A stretch of DNA of 64,000 nt, from the NCBI RefSeq assembly GCF_018398335.1, contig NZ_JAHBRX010000002.1:62001-126000 (forward strand), given 5' to 3'. Numbering within the stretch: the first letter of the stretch is position 1; each line of letters starts with the position of its first letter. The position numbers were made by a program, and so were the translations under genes. Shown here in pieces: positions 43,241 to 51,974 of this stretch. The stretch is from Chelatococcus sp. HY11. GTDB taxonomy: Bacteria > Pseudomonadota > Alphaproteobacteria > Rhizobiales > Beijerinckiaceae. Under the pieces are notes generated by a model, which worked only from the letters and a program-made list of their open reading frames with translations, was not told where the DNA came from and did not search any database.

Positions 43241-44019
43241 GCCGCGACCTCCGGAATGGCCGTGCCGAGATAGGCATCGAGCACGCGCGGGTCGGATTGC
43301 ACGTCGTCCGGCCGCCCTTGCGTCAGCAACTGGCCGCCGACGAGAACGATGACGTGATCGCTGAGCGCCATCAGGAAATCCATGTTGTGCTCGACGACCA
43401 GCAGCGTCGTCCCCAGCGCCCGCAGCTCGCGCAGGGCCTTTTCGACCTCGGCGATCATGGTGGGATTGATGCCGGACACGGGCTCGTCGAGAATGGCGAG
43501 CTTGGGGCGTGCCACGATCAGCGCCGCGATGGCGAGCAGTTTGCGCTGACCGTAAGACAGCACCTGCGCGGGCGCTTCGGCATAGGCGGAGAGGTTGACC
43601 TTGCCAAGCGCCGCGACTGCCGCCTCCCTGGCCTCGCGTTCTGCGGTCCTGAGCCGTCCGGTGCGCAGCAACGCATCGAACCAGCCGACGTTCTGATGCT
43701 CCTGAACGGCCACCAGCAGATTGTCGAGCACGGACAGATCGTCATAGCAGCGCACCATCTGGAACGTGCGTACCAGGCCGGCGCGTGAATGCGCTTCCGG
43801 CGACAGCCCGGTCAGGCGCGCGCCGGCCAGAAACCAGTCGCCGCCATTGGCCTTCTGCACGCCCGAGATGCAATCGATGGTCGTGCTCTTGCCCGAACCA
43901 TTGGGCCCGATGACGCCGGTGATGGTGCCGCCGGCAACGGTGAAGCTGAGACCGTCCACCGCCTTGGTGCCATAATAGCTTTTGACGAGACCTTCGACGC
44001 GCAGCAGTGGCTCAGCCAT
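43237..44019 (-). CDS. livG: Branched-chain amino-acid-type ABC transporter ATP-binding protein LivG
   Basis: This 260-residue ATPase has Walker A GPNGSGKST near residue 35, VRTFQMVRCYDDLSVLDNLL at the Q-loop, signature LSYGQRKLLAIAALI, Walker B LAILDEPVSGINP and H-loop LVVEHNMDFLMALSD. The ATG at 44019 gives MAEPLLRVEGLVKSYYG and overlaps the livM end by 8 bp; a longer frame from 44070 would lie inside livM. It powers uptake with LivF. Confidence 0.92.
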   Translation of the reverse strand: MAEPLLRVEGLVKSYYGTKAVDGLSFTVAGGTITGVIGPNGSGKSTTIDCISGVQKANGGDWFLAGARLTGLSPEAHSRAGLVRTFQMVRCYDDLSVLDNLLVAVQEHQNVGWFDALLRTGRLRTAEREAREAAVAALGKVNLSAYAEAPAQVLSYGQRKLLAIAALIVARPKLAILDEPVSGINPTMIAEVEKALRELRALGTTLLVVEHNMDFLMALSDHVIVLVGGQLLTQGRPDDVQSDPRVLDAYLGTAIPEVAA

Positions 44020-45004
44020 GGCTCGAGCCTCCTGACGTGGCTGGCGCGGCCTGGCGTGCCTGGGCGGCAAGGCGCTTGCGCCATCCGTCGACCGCCCGTT
44101 GGCGCGCCAGTCCGGCTATCCCCTTGGGGAAGCTCAGCACCGCCGCGATGAGGACGAAGCCGTAGAGGATCATGCGCAGGTCCTTGGAGAACAGGAGCAG
44201 ATCCGGAATGACCGTGAAGGCGACGGCCGACAGGATGACCGCCCAGAAATGACCGAGCCCGCCGATGACGACCATGATGAGGAGGGTCTCGGTGTAGTAG
44301 AAGTCGAATATCGAGGGATCGACGATGGTGAGATGCGTCACGAGGAGCGCGCCGCCAAGCCCGGTGAAGAAGGCCGAGATCGCCAGTGACAAGAGCTTGT
44401 AACCCAGCGTATTGAGCCCCTGGGTGCGTGCCAGCGCCTCATTGCCCTTCACCGCCAGAAAGCCGCGGCCGATCCGGCTCGACAGGACGGCCGCCATGAT
44501 AGCGATCGAGATTATGGCGAAGGCGAAGGCCAGCCAGAAGAAATCGCGCGGATGCTCGATGCTCAGGCTGCCGAGATGCGGCGCCGGCAAGCCGGGCAGT
44601 CCCATCGAGCCACGGGTCACCTCAACCCAGTTGCGCGCAAGGATCACGCACAACAAAGAGGCGGTGAGCGTGGCGATGCCGAAGGAATGGCGCGACAGGC
44701 GCAACGACGAATAGCCGATGAGGAGGCCGAACAGGCTGGCAAGGGCAGCGCCGGCGGGGGCGGACAGCCAGAACGACAAGCCGTAGTCCTTCGACAGCAC
44801 CGCCGAGCCATAGGCGCCGATGCCGAGAAAGGCGACCTGCCCGAGGCACAGCAGGCCGGTGTAGCCGTAGACCATGTTGAAGGCCGTGGCCACCGTCGCG
44901 AAGATCGCCGCCGAGATGCCCACGGTGAGCACATAGGTGCTGCCGAAGAGGCCGACAGCCACGCCGGCTACGATCAGGATGGCGGCAAGAAGGCGCCCGT
45001 TCAT
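44012..45004 (-). CDS. livM: Branched-chain amino-acid-type ABC transporter permease LivM
   Basis: This 330-residue permease has the LivM landmarks: ATAFNMVYGYTGLLCLGQVA near residues 40-59 and AYGSAVLSKDYG after it, the cytoplasmic segment FLAVKGNEALARTQGLNTLG near 188-207, and IGGLGHFWAVILSAVAF in the C-terminal part. About eight to nine helices. Its start overlaps the livH stop in ATGA. It makes the channel heterodimer with LivH. Confidence 0.92.
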   Translation of the reverse strand: MNGRLLAAILIVAGVAVGLFGSTYVLTVGISAAIFATVATAFNMVYGYTGLLCLGQVAFLGIGAYGSAVLSKDYGLSFWLSAPAGAALASLFGLLIGYSSLRLSRHSFGIATLTASLLCVILARNWVEVTRGSMGLPGLPAPHLGSLSIEHPRDFFWLAFAFAIISIAIMAAVLSSRIGRGFLAVKGNEALARTQGLNTLGYKLLSLAISAFFTGLGGALLVTHLTIVDPSIFDFYYTETLLIMVVIGGLGHFWAVILSAVAFTVIPDLLLFSKDLRMILYGFVLIAAVLSFPKGIAGLARQRAVDGWRKRLAAQARQAAPATSGGSSHG

Positions 45005-45876
45005 ATGCGTACTCCCCGCCCGAACAAGCCTTCCGGCTTGAACAGGAGAATGAGGATCATGAAGGCAAAGCTCAGCGTGTCGGCCATGACGAGCGAGCCG
45101 AGCGTTCCGGCGAAGCTCTCAAGCATGCCGATCATCAGGGCGGCGATGATCGTGCCGCCGAAATTGCCCAGCCCGCCGATGGTGACGATGGCAAATGCCT
45201 TGAAGATGAAGGCGAAACCCATGGTGGGATGGATGGAATAGACCGGCGCGAGCGCCGCGCCGGCAAGCCCCGCGAGGCCGACGCCGATGGCGACGGCGAG
45301 CCGGCTGACGGCGCGTACGTCGATCCCGACCATCATCGCCGCGTCGTGGCTCTGGGCAAGGCCGCGCATGGCGCGTCCGAGCTGGGTGTGATGCAGCATC
45401 CACCAGACGAGGCCGAGCGCCGCTGTGGCGAGCGCGGCGGCGAGCAGCTTGAGCGCCGGCACAGCCACGCTCCCGAAGGTGTAGGCGCTGTAGGACAGCG
45501 TATGCGGCACCATGCGCGGCGTCGTGGTGAACAGGAAAATCGCCCCGTTCTGCAGCACCATGGCGAGACCCATGGTGCCGAGCACGCTGCGCTCGAAATC
45601 CTTGCCCGCGAGGCGGCGCAGAAGCACCTCGTAGAGCACGGCGCCGACGCAGAGCGCGGTCAGCATGACGAGCGCGATGGACAGGCTGAACGGCGTCTCC
45701 AGATAGCCGGCGACGAAATAGGCGAGCATGGCGAAGACCATGTAAAGCTCGCCATGGGCAAAGTTGACGATGCCGATCACGCCGAATGTCAGCGACAGGC
45801 CGGAAGCGATCAGGGCGTAGACCGCCCCGATCATCAGGCCATTGACCAGCAGTTGCAGCGCGAAAGCGGTATCCAT
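45001..45876 (-). CDS. livH: Branched-chain amino-acid-type ABC transporter permease LivH
   Basis: This 291-residue permease has the N-terminal LivH motif GLMIGAVYALIASGLSLTFG, then GIVNFAHGELYMVFAMLAYF near residues 34-53, and the C-terminal half with AVSRLAVAIGVGLAGLAGAA and IGGLGNFGGTIIAALMIGML. About eight helices. It is the first membrane gene behind the binding-protein gene (29-bp gap). The system may import a carboxylate rather than a branched-chain amino acid, given the racemase-like and hydrolase genes beside it. Confidence 0.92.
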   Translation of the reverse strand: MDTAFALQLLVNGLMIGAVYALIASGLSLTFGVIGIVNFAHGELYMVFAMLAYFVAGYLETPFSLSIALVMLTALCVGAVLYEVLLRRLAGKDFERSVLGTMGLAMVLQNGAIFLFTTTPRMVPHTLSYSAYTFGSVAVPALKLLAAALATAALGLVWWMLHHTQLGRAMRGLAQSHDAAMMVGIDVRAVSRLAVAIGVGLAGLAGAALAPVYSIHPTMGFAFIFKAFAIVTIGGLGNFGGTIIAALMIGMLESFAGTLGSLVMADTLSFAFMILILLFKPEGLFGRGVRI

Positions 45877-45905
45877 CGCGTTATCCGATTATTCGCTTTG
45901 AGTGG

Positions 45906-47054
45906 TCAGGTCTTGCTGAGACCGACGATCGATACCTTGCCGTCCTTGATCTGCAGGATGACGGCATAGTTGTGGGCGAGATTGTTCTCGTCGAAGACGA
46001 TCTCGCCACCGATCAGCGACTGCATGCGCGTGGCCTTCAAGGCATCACGGACGGCGGTGCGGTCGACCGACGGCGCGCGGGCGATCGCGTCCAGCAACGT
46101 GCGCATGGCGTCATAGGCTGAATAGGCGATCGCGTTCGGCTCACGGCCATGGGCTGCCTTGAACGCGGCGACGAAGGCCTTATTCTCGGGCGTGTCGATC
46201 TCGAAGGAGTAGGGCTGGACGGAGGTCGAGCCGTCGATCGCACCGGACTTGATGATCTCGGCCGGGATGACATCGGTGATCAGGCGGCCGGTCAGCGGCA
46301 TCTTCAAGCCCGACGTCATGAACTGACTGACGATGTTGCGCTGGTCGCCGGCCAGTGCATAGAGCGCGAGAACGCTCGGCTGCATGCTGCGCAGCTTCGT
46401 CAGGACGGCCGAGAAATCCGCCGTGCCCTGCTGGTAGAAGTCGGCGGCCGCGAGCTTGCCGCCGCCTGCCTTGAGGGCTGTTTCGAAGCCGCTCGCGCCC
46501 GAGCGCCCGAAGTCCGTGTCCTCGCCCAGAAAGGCGATCTTGTCGGCGAGGCCCTGCTTCTTCAGCCAATCGACCATGGCGACAGCCAGGGTGGCGTCGC
46601 TCGGGTTGAACTTGAAGGTCCATGGATTGCCGCCGACGCCGGACTTGTCGGAGATCGATGTGGCCGACGCCGTGGCGACCACGAGCGGAATGCGCTCGCG
46701 CTCGACCACCGGCATGACTGAAAGCACAACGGAACTGCACAGGCCGTCGAACAGCGCGACATAGGCCGGGTCCGACAGCATCTGCGTAGTGACCTTGACG
46801 GCCTCGGCGGGATTGCAGCGGTTGTCCTGCACATCGAACTGCACCTTGCGGCCACGGATGCCGCCCGCCGCGTTCACCTGCGCGACCGCGAGCTCGGCGC
46901 CCCAGCGCGCCATCTCTCCGAAACTCGCGACATTGCCGCTGAGTGGCAGGGTCGAGGCGATCATAATCGGGGCGTTGTCCTGCGCCCGGGCGGCGTGCAA
47001 CGGCAGCACACCGGACAAGGCGGCTGCGAAAGCGAATGCGATAAGGCTTTTCAT
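45906..47054 (-). CDS. Branched-chain amino-acid-type ABC transporter substrate-binding protein
   Basis: This 382-residue type I periplasmic-binding protein starts MKSLIAFAFAAALSGVLPLH with cleavage near ARA-QDN. Family stretches: IMIASTLPLSGNVASFGEMA near residues 30-49, AQVNAAGGIRGRKVQFDVQD and AIAYSAYDAMRTLLDAIARA. The ATG at 47054 is preceded by CAGGGGTACCGATC; an in-frame ATG at 47123 lies within the promoter region and is rejected. It heads the Liv-type operon and diverges from the racemase-like gene. Confidence 0.9.
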   Translation of the reverse strand: MKSLIAFAFAAALSGVLPLHAARAQDNAPIMIASTLPLSGNVASFGEMARWGAELAVAQVNAAGGIRGRKVQFDVQDNRCNPAEAVKVTTQMLSDPAYVALFDGLCSSVVLSVMPVVERERIPLVVATASATSISDKSGVGGNPWTFKFNPSDATLAVAMVDWLKKQGLADKIAFLGEDTDFGRSGASGFETALKAGGGKLAAADFYQQGTADFSAVLTKLRSMQPSVLALYALAGDQRNIVSQFMTSGLKMPLTGRLITDVIPAEIIKSGAIDGSTSVQPYSFEIDTPENKAFVAAFKAAHGREPNAIAYSAYDAMRTLLDAIARAPSVDRTAVRDALKATRMQSLIGGEIVFDENNLAHNYAVILQIKDGKVSIVGLSKT

Positions 47055-47111
47055 GATCGGTACCCCTGGATCAGCTCGTTCGCCTAGCCTTTGGGCTGGC
47101 CTCCTGTTGAG

Positions 47112-47158
47112 AATACGATACATTTCTCATGCCAATTCGCATACAAAAATACGATACA
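47112..47158. promoter_or_regulatory. Divergent promoter region with direct repeats AATACGATACA
   Basis: AATACGATACA occurs at 47112-47122 and again at 47148-47158, with TCGCATAC at 47137-47144 between them. The same ATACGAT and TCGCATAC words occur before the GntR start (41648-41658). The repeats lie between the divergent Liv-type operon and the racemase-like gene. I infer a shared GntR/FCD operator; other regulators are possible. Confidence 0.45.
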
Positions 47159-47214
47159 AAATTTATCATTGTTTTTCATGCGTATAGGTAAAACAATCCA
47201 CAGAGAGGTCTCCG

Positions 47215-47961
47215 ATGGCTCGTTTCCCCGCTGCCACTGCGCGCATAGGCATTCTGGTTCCTGCCTTTAATTCGAGCACACAGCCCGAAATGGAGGCAAT
47301 GCGCGTGCGGGGCGTCAGCAACCACGTCGCGCGGATCGACATGCCGAACACGCCGTTGACTTCCGACGCCAACCAGGCGGAGGTCGTGGCGCAGATCGGG
47401 CCGGATCTGCCGGCGGCCATCCGGCGGGTGTCGGCGGTCGCGCCGAACGCCATCATCCTCGGCATCTCCATCGGCAGCTTCTGGCGGGGAGTCGCGGGCG
47501 GACGGGCACTGCGCGAAGAGCTACAACAGCAATGCGACGTGCCGTTCGTCACGGCCGACGATGCTCTGCTGGAGGCGCTGGGTCATCTGCCAGAGGTTCG
47601 CCGCCTTGGCCTGATCACTCCGTTTCAGCCGGCGGCGAACGAGCGCATTCGCGCCTTCTTTACGGAGGCGGGTTTCACCGTCGACATGATCCATTCGACA
47701 AACGCAACGTCCGGCCTCAGCATTGCCGATCTGCCCGAGGAGGGGATCATCGCGGCGATCAAAAAGGTCGCGGCGAGCGATTGCGACGCGGTGCTGCAGG
47801 TCGGCACCAATCTGGCCACCGCGCAGCTGATGGACGAAGGCGAGCGCTGGCTCGGCAAGCCCTGCCTGTCGGTGAATGCCGCGCTGTATTGGCGAGCCCT
47901 GCGGCTGTGCGGCGTCGAGACGCCGCTCGAGGGTTTCGGCAGCGTCTTCGCCCGCTTCTGA
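47215..47961 (+). CDS. Asp/Glu racemase/maleate isomerase-family protein lacking both active-site cysteines
   Basis: This 248-residue protein has the fold and length of the maleate cis-trans isomerase/arylmalonate decarboxylase family: ILVPAFNSSTQPEMEAM at the start, AIILGISIGSFWRG near 79-92, VRRLGLITPFQPAANERI near 128-145 and SDCDAVLQVGTNLATAQL near 188-205. The first family cysteine site (CTSGSF-like) reads I84-S-I-G-S and the second (CTNL) reads G197-T-N-L, so neither nucleophile is present. Four other Cys residues lie elsewhere. It may catalyse a different reaction or only bind ligand. It diverges from the Liv-type operon. Confidence 0.8.
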   Translation: MARFPAATARIGILVPAFNSSTQPEMEAMRVRGVSNHVARIDMPNTPLTSDANQAEVVAQIGPDLPAAIRRVSAVAPNAIILGISIGSFWRGVAGGRALREELQQQCDVPFVTADDALLEALGHLPEVRRLGLITPFQPAANERIRAFFTEAGFTVDMIHSTNATSGLSIADLPEEGIIAAIKKVAASDCDAVLQVGTNLATAQLMDEGERWLGKPCLSVNAALYWRALRLCGVETPLEGFGSVFARF

Positions 47962-47987
47962 TCAGACTGCGCGGTCTTTCGCGCCGC

Positions 47988-49070
47988 TCATTGCGCGACG
48001 AGGCCGGCAAGCGCCTGATCGAAGACCTGCGAGGCACGGAAGGCGACCATCTCGTGCCAGTCGGGCCGCGCGGGCATGTAGGCGTGCAGCATGTCGGCCT
48101 TGATGCCCCGCGTCAGCGGATCGTTCCAATCCGGCGTGCCCTGAGCATGTAGCCAATGGTCGCGGCACAGGGCGCGCTGCATGAAGAAGGGGACGCGTGT
48201 GCCAAATTCCAGATAGGCGAAGGTAAGACCCTCGCCGATCCGTGCACGCCAACCGAGATGGGCCATGCCGAGCTGGGGCACGATCACCGATCCGCCCAGC
48301 GCCGGCTGCGTCAAGGTAGGCCCGTACCAGTCTACCAGCCGCTGCGCCGGCTCCGTCATGGGATCCGCGCCGGCGATCAGTTCGCCATAGCCATAGGGGC
48401 CGAGACCGGTGTGCAGATCGACGACGGCGACCTTGCGCCCGGCAAGCGCGTAGGCGTCGATGATCTCTTCACTGGTGCGCCGCGCCCAGGTCGGGCCGCT
48501 GCCGCCATAGAACAAGCCCTCGGGATTGGAATACTGGCCGGCACCGCGAGCCGCGAGATAGGCGGCCTCGCCGTGGCGCGCCTTGTAGTCAGCGAAGCGC
48601 GCTTCAGCACCCGCGAGGGTTGCCTCGTCGATGGAGGGTGTCACGAAGGCATCGGCCAACTCGCGATAGCCGGGATTATCCGGCAAGCTTTGGCTGAAAT
48701 CGATAAAATTGCGGTTGAGATCCACGCCCTCCTCGGTCGTCCGGCGGAGCCAGGCGAAGCCGAAGGGGTTGATAGCGTGGATGAACAGAACGGCCGTATC
48801 CCGTGGCAGCGCGGGCTCGCGCATCCGCCGCAGCCAGGATACCTGCATCCCCGAGCCCGCGAAGCCCTCCGCGCCGTGCGCACCGCTGATGGTAACAAGA
48901 ACCCGGGGCGCGTCACGGGCCCCGATCCATGCGCATAAGGTGCTGAGACGTTCACCCTGTGGCCCGCGCAGCGGGTGGCTGGCGCGTTCGATCACCGCAC
49001 CCGCCGCCGTGGCAGCCACGGTGAAGACCGCCTCAGCACTCGTGTACTCGGTTTGAAAGGCATTTTGCAT
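47988..49070 (-). CDS. DUF2817 family, M14-like metallocarboxypeptidase/deacylase
   Basis: This 360-residue protein belongs to the DUF2817 group of the M14-like fold. The zinc ligand motif HxxE is present (H65-G-A-E68 in ISGAHGAEGFAGSG), followed by Asn-Arg in VDLNRNF (N119, R120) and the third ligand H220 in VVDLHTGLGPYGYGE. Members trim an amino acid or remove an acyl/amide group; substrate not known. There is no signal peptide, so it acts in the cytosol. It converges with the racemase-like gene (26-bp gap). Confidence 0.85.
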   Translation of the reverse strand: MQNAFQTEYTSAEAVFTVAATAAGAVIERASHPLRGPQGERLSTLCAWIGARDAPRVLVTISGAHGAEGFAGSGMQVSWLRRMREPALPRDTAVLFIHAINPFGFAWLRRTTEEGVDLNRNFIDFSQSLPDNPGYRELADAFVTPSIDEATLAGAEARFADYKARHGEAAYLAARGAGQYSNPEGLFYGGSGPTWARRTSEEIIDAYALAGRKVAVVDLHTGLGPYGYGELIAGADPMTEPAQRLVDWYGPTLTQPALGGSVIVPQLGMAHLGWRARIGEGLTFAYLEFGTRVPFFMQRALCRDHWLHAQGTPDWNDPLTRGIKADMLHAYMPARPDWHEMVAFRASQVFDQALAGLVAQ

Positions 49071-49130
49071 GGAATGTTGCCCTTGTTCTGTCTACAATAT
49101 CTATAGGCCGCAGATTGGGGCAATTGAAGC

Positions 49131-49745
49131 ATGATCGAGATCTTTTTCTCTCCAACCGCCAATTGCCAACGTGTGCTGCTGGCGGCCGCATTGATGGATT
49201 TGCCCTACCGCGTGCATCCGGTCGACCGTGCCGCCGGCGAGCAGAAGTCCGCAGATTTCCTGGCGATAAACCCGGCTGCGGCCGTCCCGGCCATCATCGA
49301 CCATGGCGTATCGCCGCCTTTGGTCTTGGCTCAGTCCGGCGCGATCCTGGTTTATATGGCGGAGAAGTCGGGCCGTTTCCTGCCGGAGGCGGGACCGCCG
49401 CGCTATGAGACGATGCACTGGTTGATGCAGGTGATGACCGATGTGAACGCTGCGGCCTCTCTGGGCTTCATGGCGCGCCAGGGCATCGTGCCGGGTCTCG
49501 ACGACGCCGGGCGGGACTTTTTCCGCGAGCGGCTGGCGCGCTTCCTCGCGACATGCGAGGCGCGGCTTATCTCCCGCGCCTATTTGGCAGACAAGCTGAG
49601 CATCGCTGATATCGCCCTTTACCCGATCATCGTGAATCACTTTAAGGCTGTCGACATCGGCACGGCCTATCCGGCGCTGTCGCAGTGGGCGCGAAGGATC
49701 GAGGCGACCGGGCCTGTCGCCGCGTTGCTGCCTCTGCCCGGCTGA
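49131..49745 (+). CDS. Glutathione S-transferase family protein
   Basis: This 204-residue protein has an N-terminal thioredoxin-like domain, FFSPTANCQRVLLAAALMDL near residues 5-24, with N11 and C12 near the usual catalytic position, the cis-Pro/QS-like segment AVPAIIDHG and VLAQSGAILVYMAEKSGRFL, then an all-helical C-terminal domain with LADKLSIADIALYPIIV (N-capping box). It resembles bacterial YfcG/YghU-type GSTs. It diverges from the DUF2817 gene across 60 bp. A role in the neighbouring catabolic cluster is possible but not shown. Confidence 0.85.
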   Translation: MIEIFFSPTANCQRVLLAAALMDLPYRVHPVDRAAGEQKSADFLAINPAAAVPAIIDHGVSPPLVLAQSGAILVYMAEKSGRFLPEAGPPRYETMHWLMQVMTDVNAAASLGFMARQGIVPGLDDAGRDFFRERLARFLATCEARLISRAYLADKLSIADIALYPIIVNHFKAVDIGTAYPALSQWARRIEATGPVAALLPLPG

Positions 49746-49886
49746 CGGCGTCGCCGTGAAACCTGATGGGCTGCTTCGAGAAGTACCTGTGCCCTGAGTG
49801 AAAGCGCTTCTATAAGGAGTGTTTCATGCAGCATCGGAGGGCTAGCCTCCCGATGTATCGACCGGAATACACAGCAGGACAGGCAG

Positions 49887-51083
49887 ATGGAACAAAGCTG
49901 GCGTTGGTTCGGACCGGGTGATGTCGTTCCCCTGCATGCCATCCGCCAAGCGGGCGCGAGCGGCGTCGTGACGGCGCTGCATCAGATCCCCTATGGCGAA
50001 ATATGGAGCGTCGAGGGGATCGAGGCGCGTAAGGCGGAAATCGGGGCGGACGCTTCGCTCGGCCTGCACTGGAACGTGGTCGAGAGCCTGCCGATCCATG
50101 AGCGTATCAAGCTCGGGGAGGGGGATCTCACGTCCCTGTTCGACAACTACCGCCAGTCCATGCGCAATCTCGCGGCCTGCGGCGTCAGGACGATCTGCTA
50201 CAATTTCATGCCGGTGGTGGACTGGACACGCACCGAGCTCGCGCATGCCCTGCCAGGCGGTGGACGGGCGCTGCGCTTCAACGCCCATGAATACGCGGCT
50301 TTCGATTGTTTCATGCTCGCGCGCCCTGGGGCGGAAGCCGACCATTCCGAGGACGTGCTCGCCCGCGCGCGCAGCTGGTTCGCCACGGCCAGCGACCAGG
50401 ACAAGGCGACGCTGCTCGCGAGCATCATGGCAGGCCTGCCCGGAGCCTTCGACCGCTACGACATTCCCGCGCTCCGCAAGATGCTTGACCGATATAAGGG
50501 CATCGATGTCGATGGCCTCCGGACCAATCTCGCCCGCTTCCTGCGTGAGGTGATACCCCTGGCCGAGGAACTTGGCATCCGCATGGCGATCCACCCGGAT
50601 GATCCGCCGCGCCCGTTGATGGGCCTGCCGCGCATCGTCTCCAGCGCCGAGGATCTCGCCTTCATCACCGAGGTTGTCGACGCCGACGTCAACGGCATCA
50701 CATTCTGCACCGGTTCGCTCGGCGCCGGCGTGCACAACGATGTGACGGGAATGGCACGGCGGTTCGCCAGCCGGATCCACTTCGTGCATCTGCGCAACGT
50801 CGCCAAGGAGCCGGATGGGTCTTTCATGGAGGCGGATCACCTCGGCGGGGACACCGACATGGTCGCCGTCATTGAAGCGTTGCTCGTCGAGCAGAAGCGA
50901 CGCCTGGATAGCGGTGACCAGCGTTGGCGACTGCCGTTCCGCCCGGACCACGGCCACGAATTGCTCGACGATGTCGGCAAGGGCAGCTTCCCCGGCTATT
51001 CCGCGGTAGGCCGGCTCAAGGGGCTGGCCGAGTTGCGCGGCGTCATGACGGCGATCTCGACACTGAAGTCGCTTCCCATCTGA
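49887..51083 (+). CDS. uxuA: Mannonate dehydratase
   Basis: This 398-residue protein matches UxuA: RWFGPGDVVPLHAIRQAG near residues 6-23, GVVTALHQIPYGEIWS, LHWNVVESLPIHERIK, TICYNFMPVVDWTRTEL, and metal or active-site stretches RMAIHPDDPPRPLMGLPRIV and HLRNVAKEPDGSFMEADHL. It dehydrates D-mannonate to 2-dehydro-3-deoxygluconate in hexuronate breakdown. Other hexuronate genes such as uxaC or kdgK are not in view. It converges with the sugar permease gene 33 bp downstream and has no visible regulator beside it. Confidence 0.93.
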   Translation: MEQSWRWFGPGDVVPLHAIRQAGASGVVTALHQIPYGEIWSVEGIEARKAEIGADASLGLHWNVVESLPIHERIKLGEGDLTSLFDNYRQSMRNLAACGVRTICYNFMPVVDWTRTELAHALPGGGRALRFNAHEYAAFDCFMLARPGAEADHSEDVLARARSWFATASDQDKATLLASIMAGLPGAFDRYDIPALRKMLDRYKGIDVDGLRTNLARFLREVIPLAEELGIRMAIHPDDPPRPLMGLPRIVSSAEDLAFITEVVDADVNGITFCTGSLGAGVHNDVTGMARRFASRIHFVHLRNVAKEPDGSFMEADHLGGDTDMVAVIEALLVEQKRRLDSGDQRWRLPFRPDHGHELLDDVGKGSFPGYSAVGRLKGLAELRGVMTAISTLKSLPI

Positions 51084-51116
51084 TCGCGCTGTCCTTTGCC
51101 CCCGTTGCGACGCCGG

Positions 51117-51974
51117 CTAGCCCTTCACGGCGCCGGCGGTGAGGCCGGCCACGATCTTGCGCTGGAAGATCAGCACCAGGACGATGAGCGGCAGCGTCAC
51201 CACCACTGACGCGGCCATGATGGGCCCCCATGGCAGCTCCTGCCGGCTTCCGCCGCTCAGCAGCGCGATGGCGACCGGCACCGTTCGGCTTTCCGACGAC
51301 AAAGTCAGCGTGAAGGCGAACAGAAACTCGTTCCATGCGAGGATGAAGGCGAGCAGGCCGGTCGGCACCATCGCCGGCAGCATGAGCGGCAGAAAGACGA
51401 GGCGCGCCGTCTGCCAGGGCGTGGCGCCGTCGGCGATCGCCGCTTCCTCCAGCTCTTTCGGCAGCTCGCGCATGAAGGTGGTCAGGATCCAGACCGTGAA
51501 TGGCAGTGTCAGTACGAGATTGGCGAGCATGAGCCCGGGCAGCCGGTCATAGAGGCCGAGCGCGCGCACCAGTTCAAACATGCCCGAGAGCACGGCAATC
51601 TGCGGAAACATCGAGACGGCGAGGATGAGAAAGAGCATGGGGCCGCGACCGCGGAAGCGCATCCGCGCCAGCGCATAAGCCGCCGTCATGCCGAGAAAGA
51701 GCGACACGGCCACGACGACGATCGCCACCAGCATCGAGTTCAGGATATTCAATCCGAAGGCTTGCTGCGTGAAGATCTGCGCGTAGTTCGTCAGGTCGAA
51801 GCGCTCCGGCCAAAGCCTGGGGATGAAGAGCTCCGTGCCGGTGCGAAACGACGAGACCAGGGCGTAGTAGAAGGGAAACAACGCCACGATCAAAATGCCG
51901 GAGACGATCAGCGTGAAGGCGCTCCTCGCCAGCAGCCGCCTCACGACATAAGTCCTGTCCGAGACCGGCATCAT
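51117..51974 (-). CDS. CUT1-type sugar ABC transporter permease (MalG family)
   Basis: This 285-residue permease has six helices, with the EAA loop LEEAAIADGATPWQTARLVF near residues 175-194 and the family C-terminus FQRKIVAGLTAGAVKG. It overlaps the upstream permease gene by 4 bp (ATGA). It is the last gene of the presumed gpsA-to-transporter operon; in cyanobacteria the corresponding Ggt permeases import glucosylglycerol, and rhizobial ThuG imports trehalose. No ATPase gene follows. Confidence 0.9.
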   Translation of the reverse strand: MMPVSDRTYVVRRLLARSAFTLIVSGILIVALFPFYYALVSSFRTGTELFIPRLWPERFDLTNYAQIFTQQAFGLNILNSMLVAIVVVAVSLFLGMTAAYALARMRFRGRGPMLFLILAVSMFPQIAVLSGMFELVRALGLYDRLPGLMLANLVLTLPFTVWILTTFMRELPKELEEAAIADGATPWQTARLVFLPLMLPAMVPTGLLAFILAWNEFLFAFTLTLSSESRTVPVAIALLSGGSRQELPWGPIMAASVVVTLPLIVLVLIFQRKIVAGLTAGAVKG

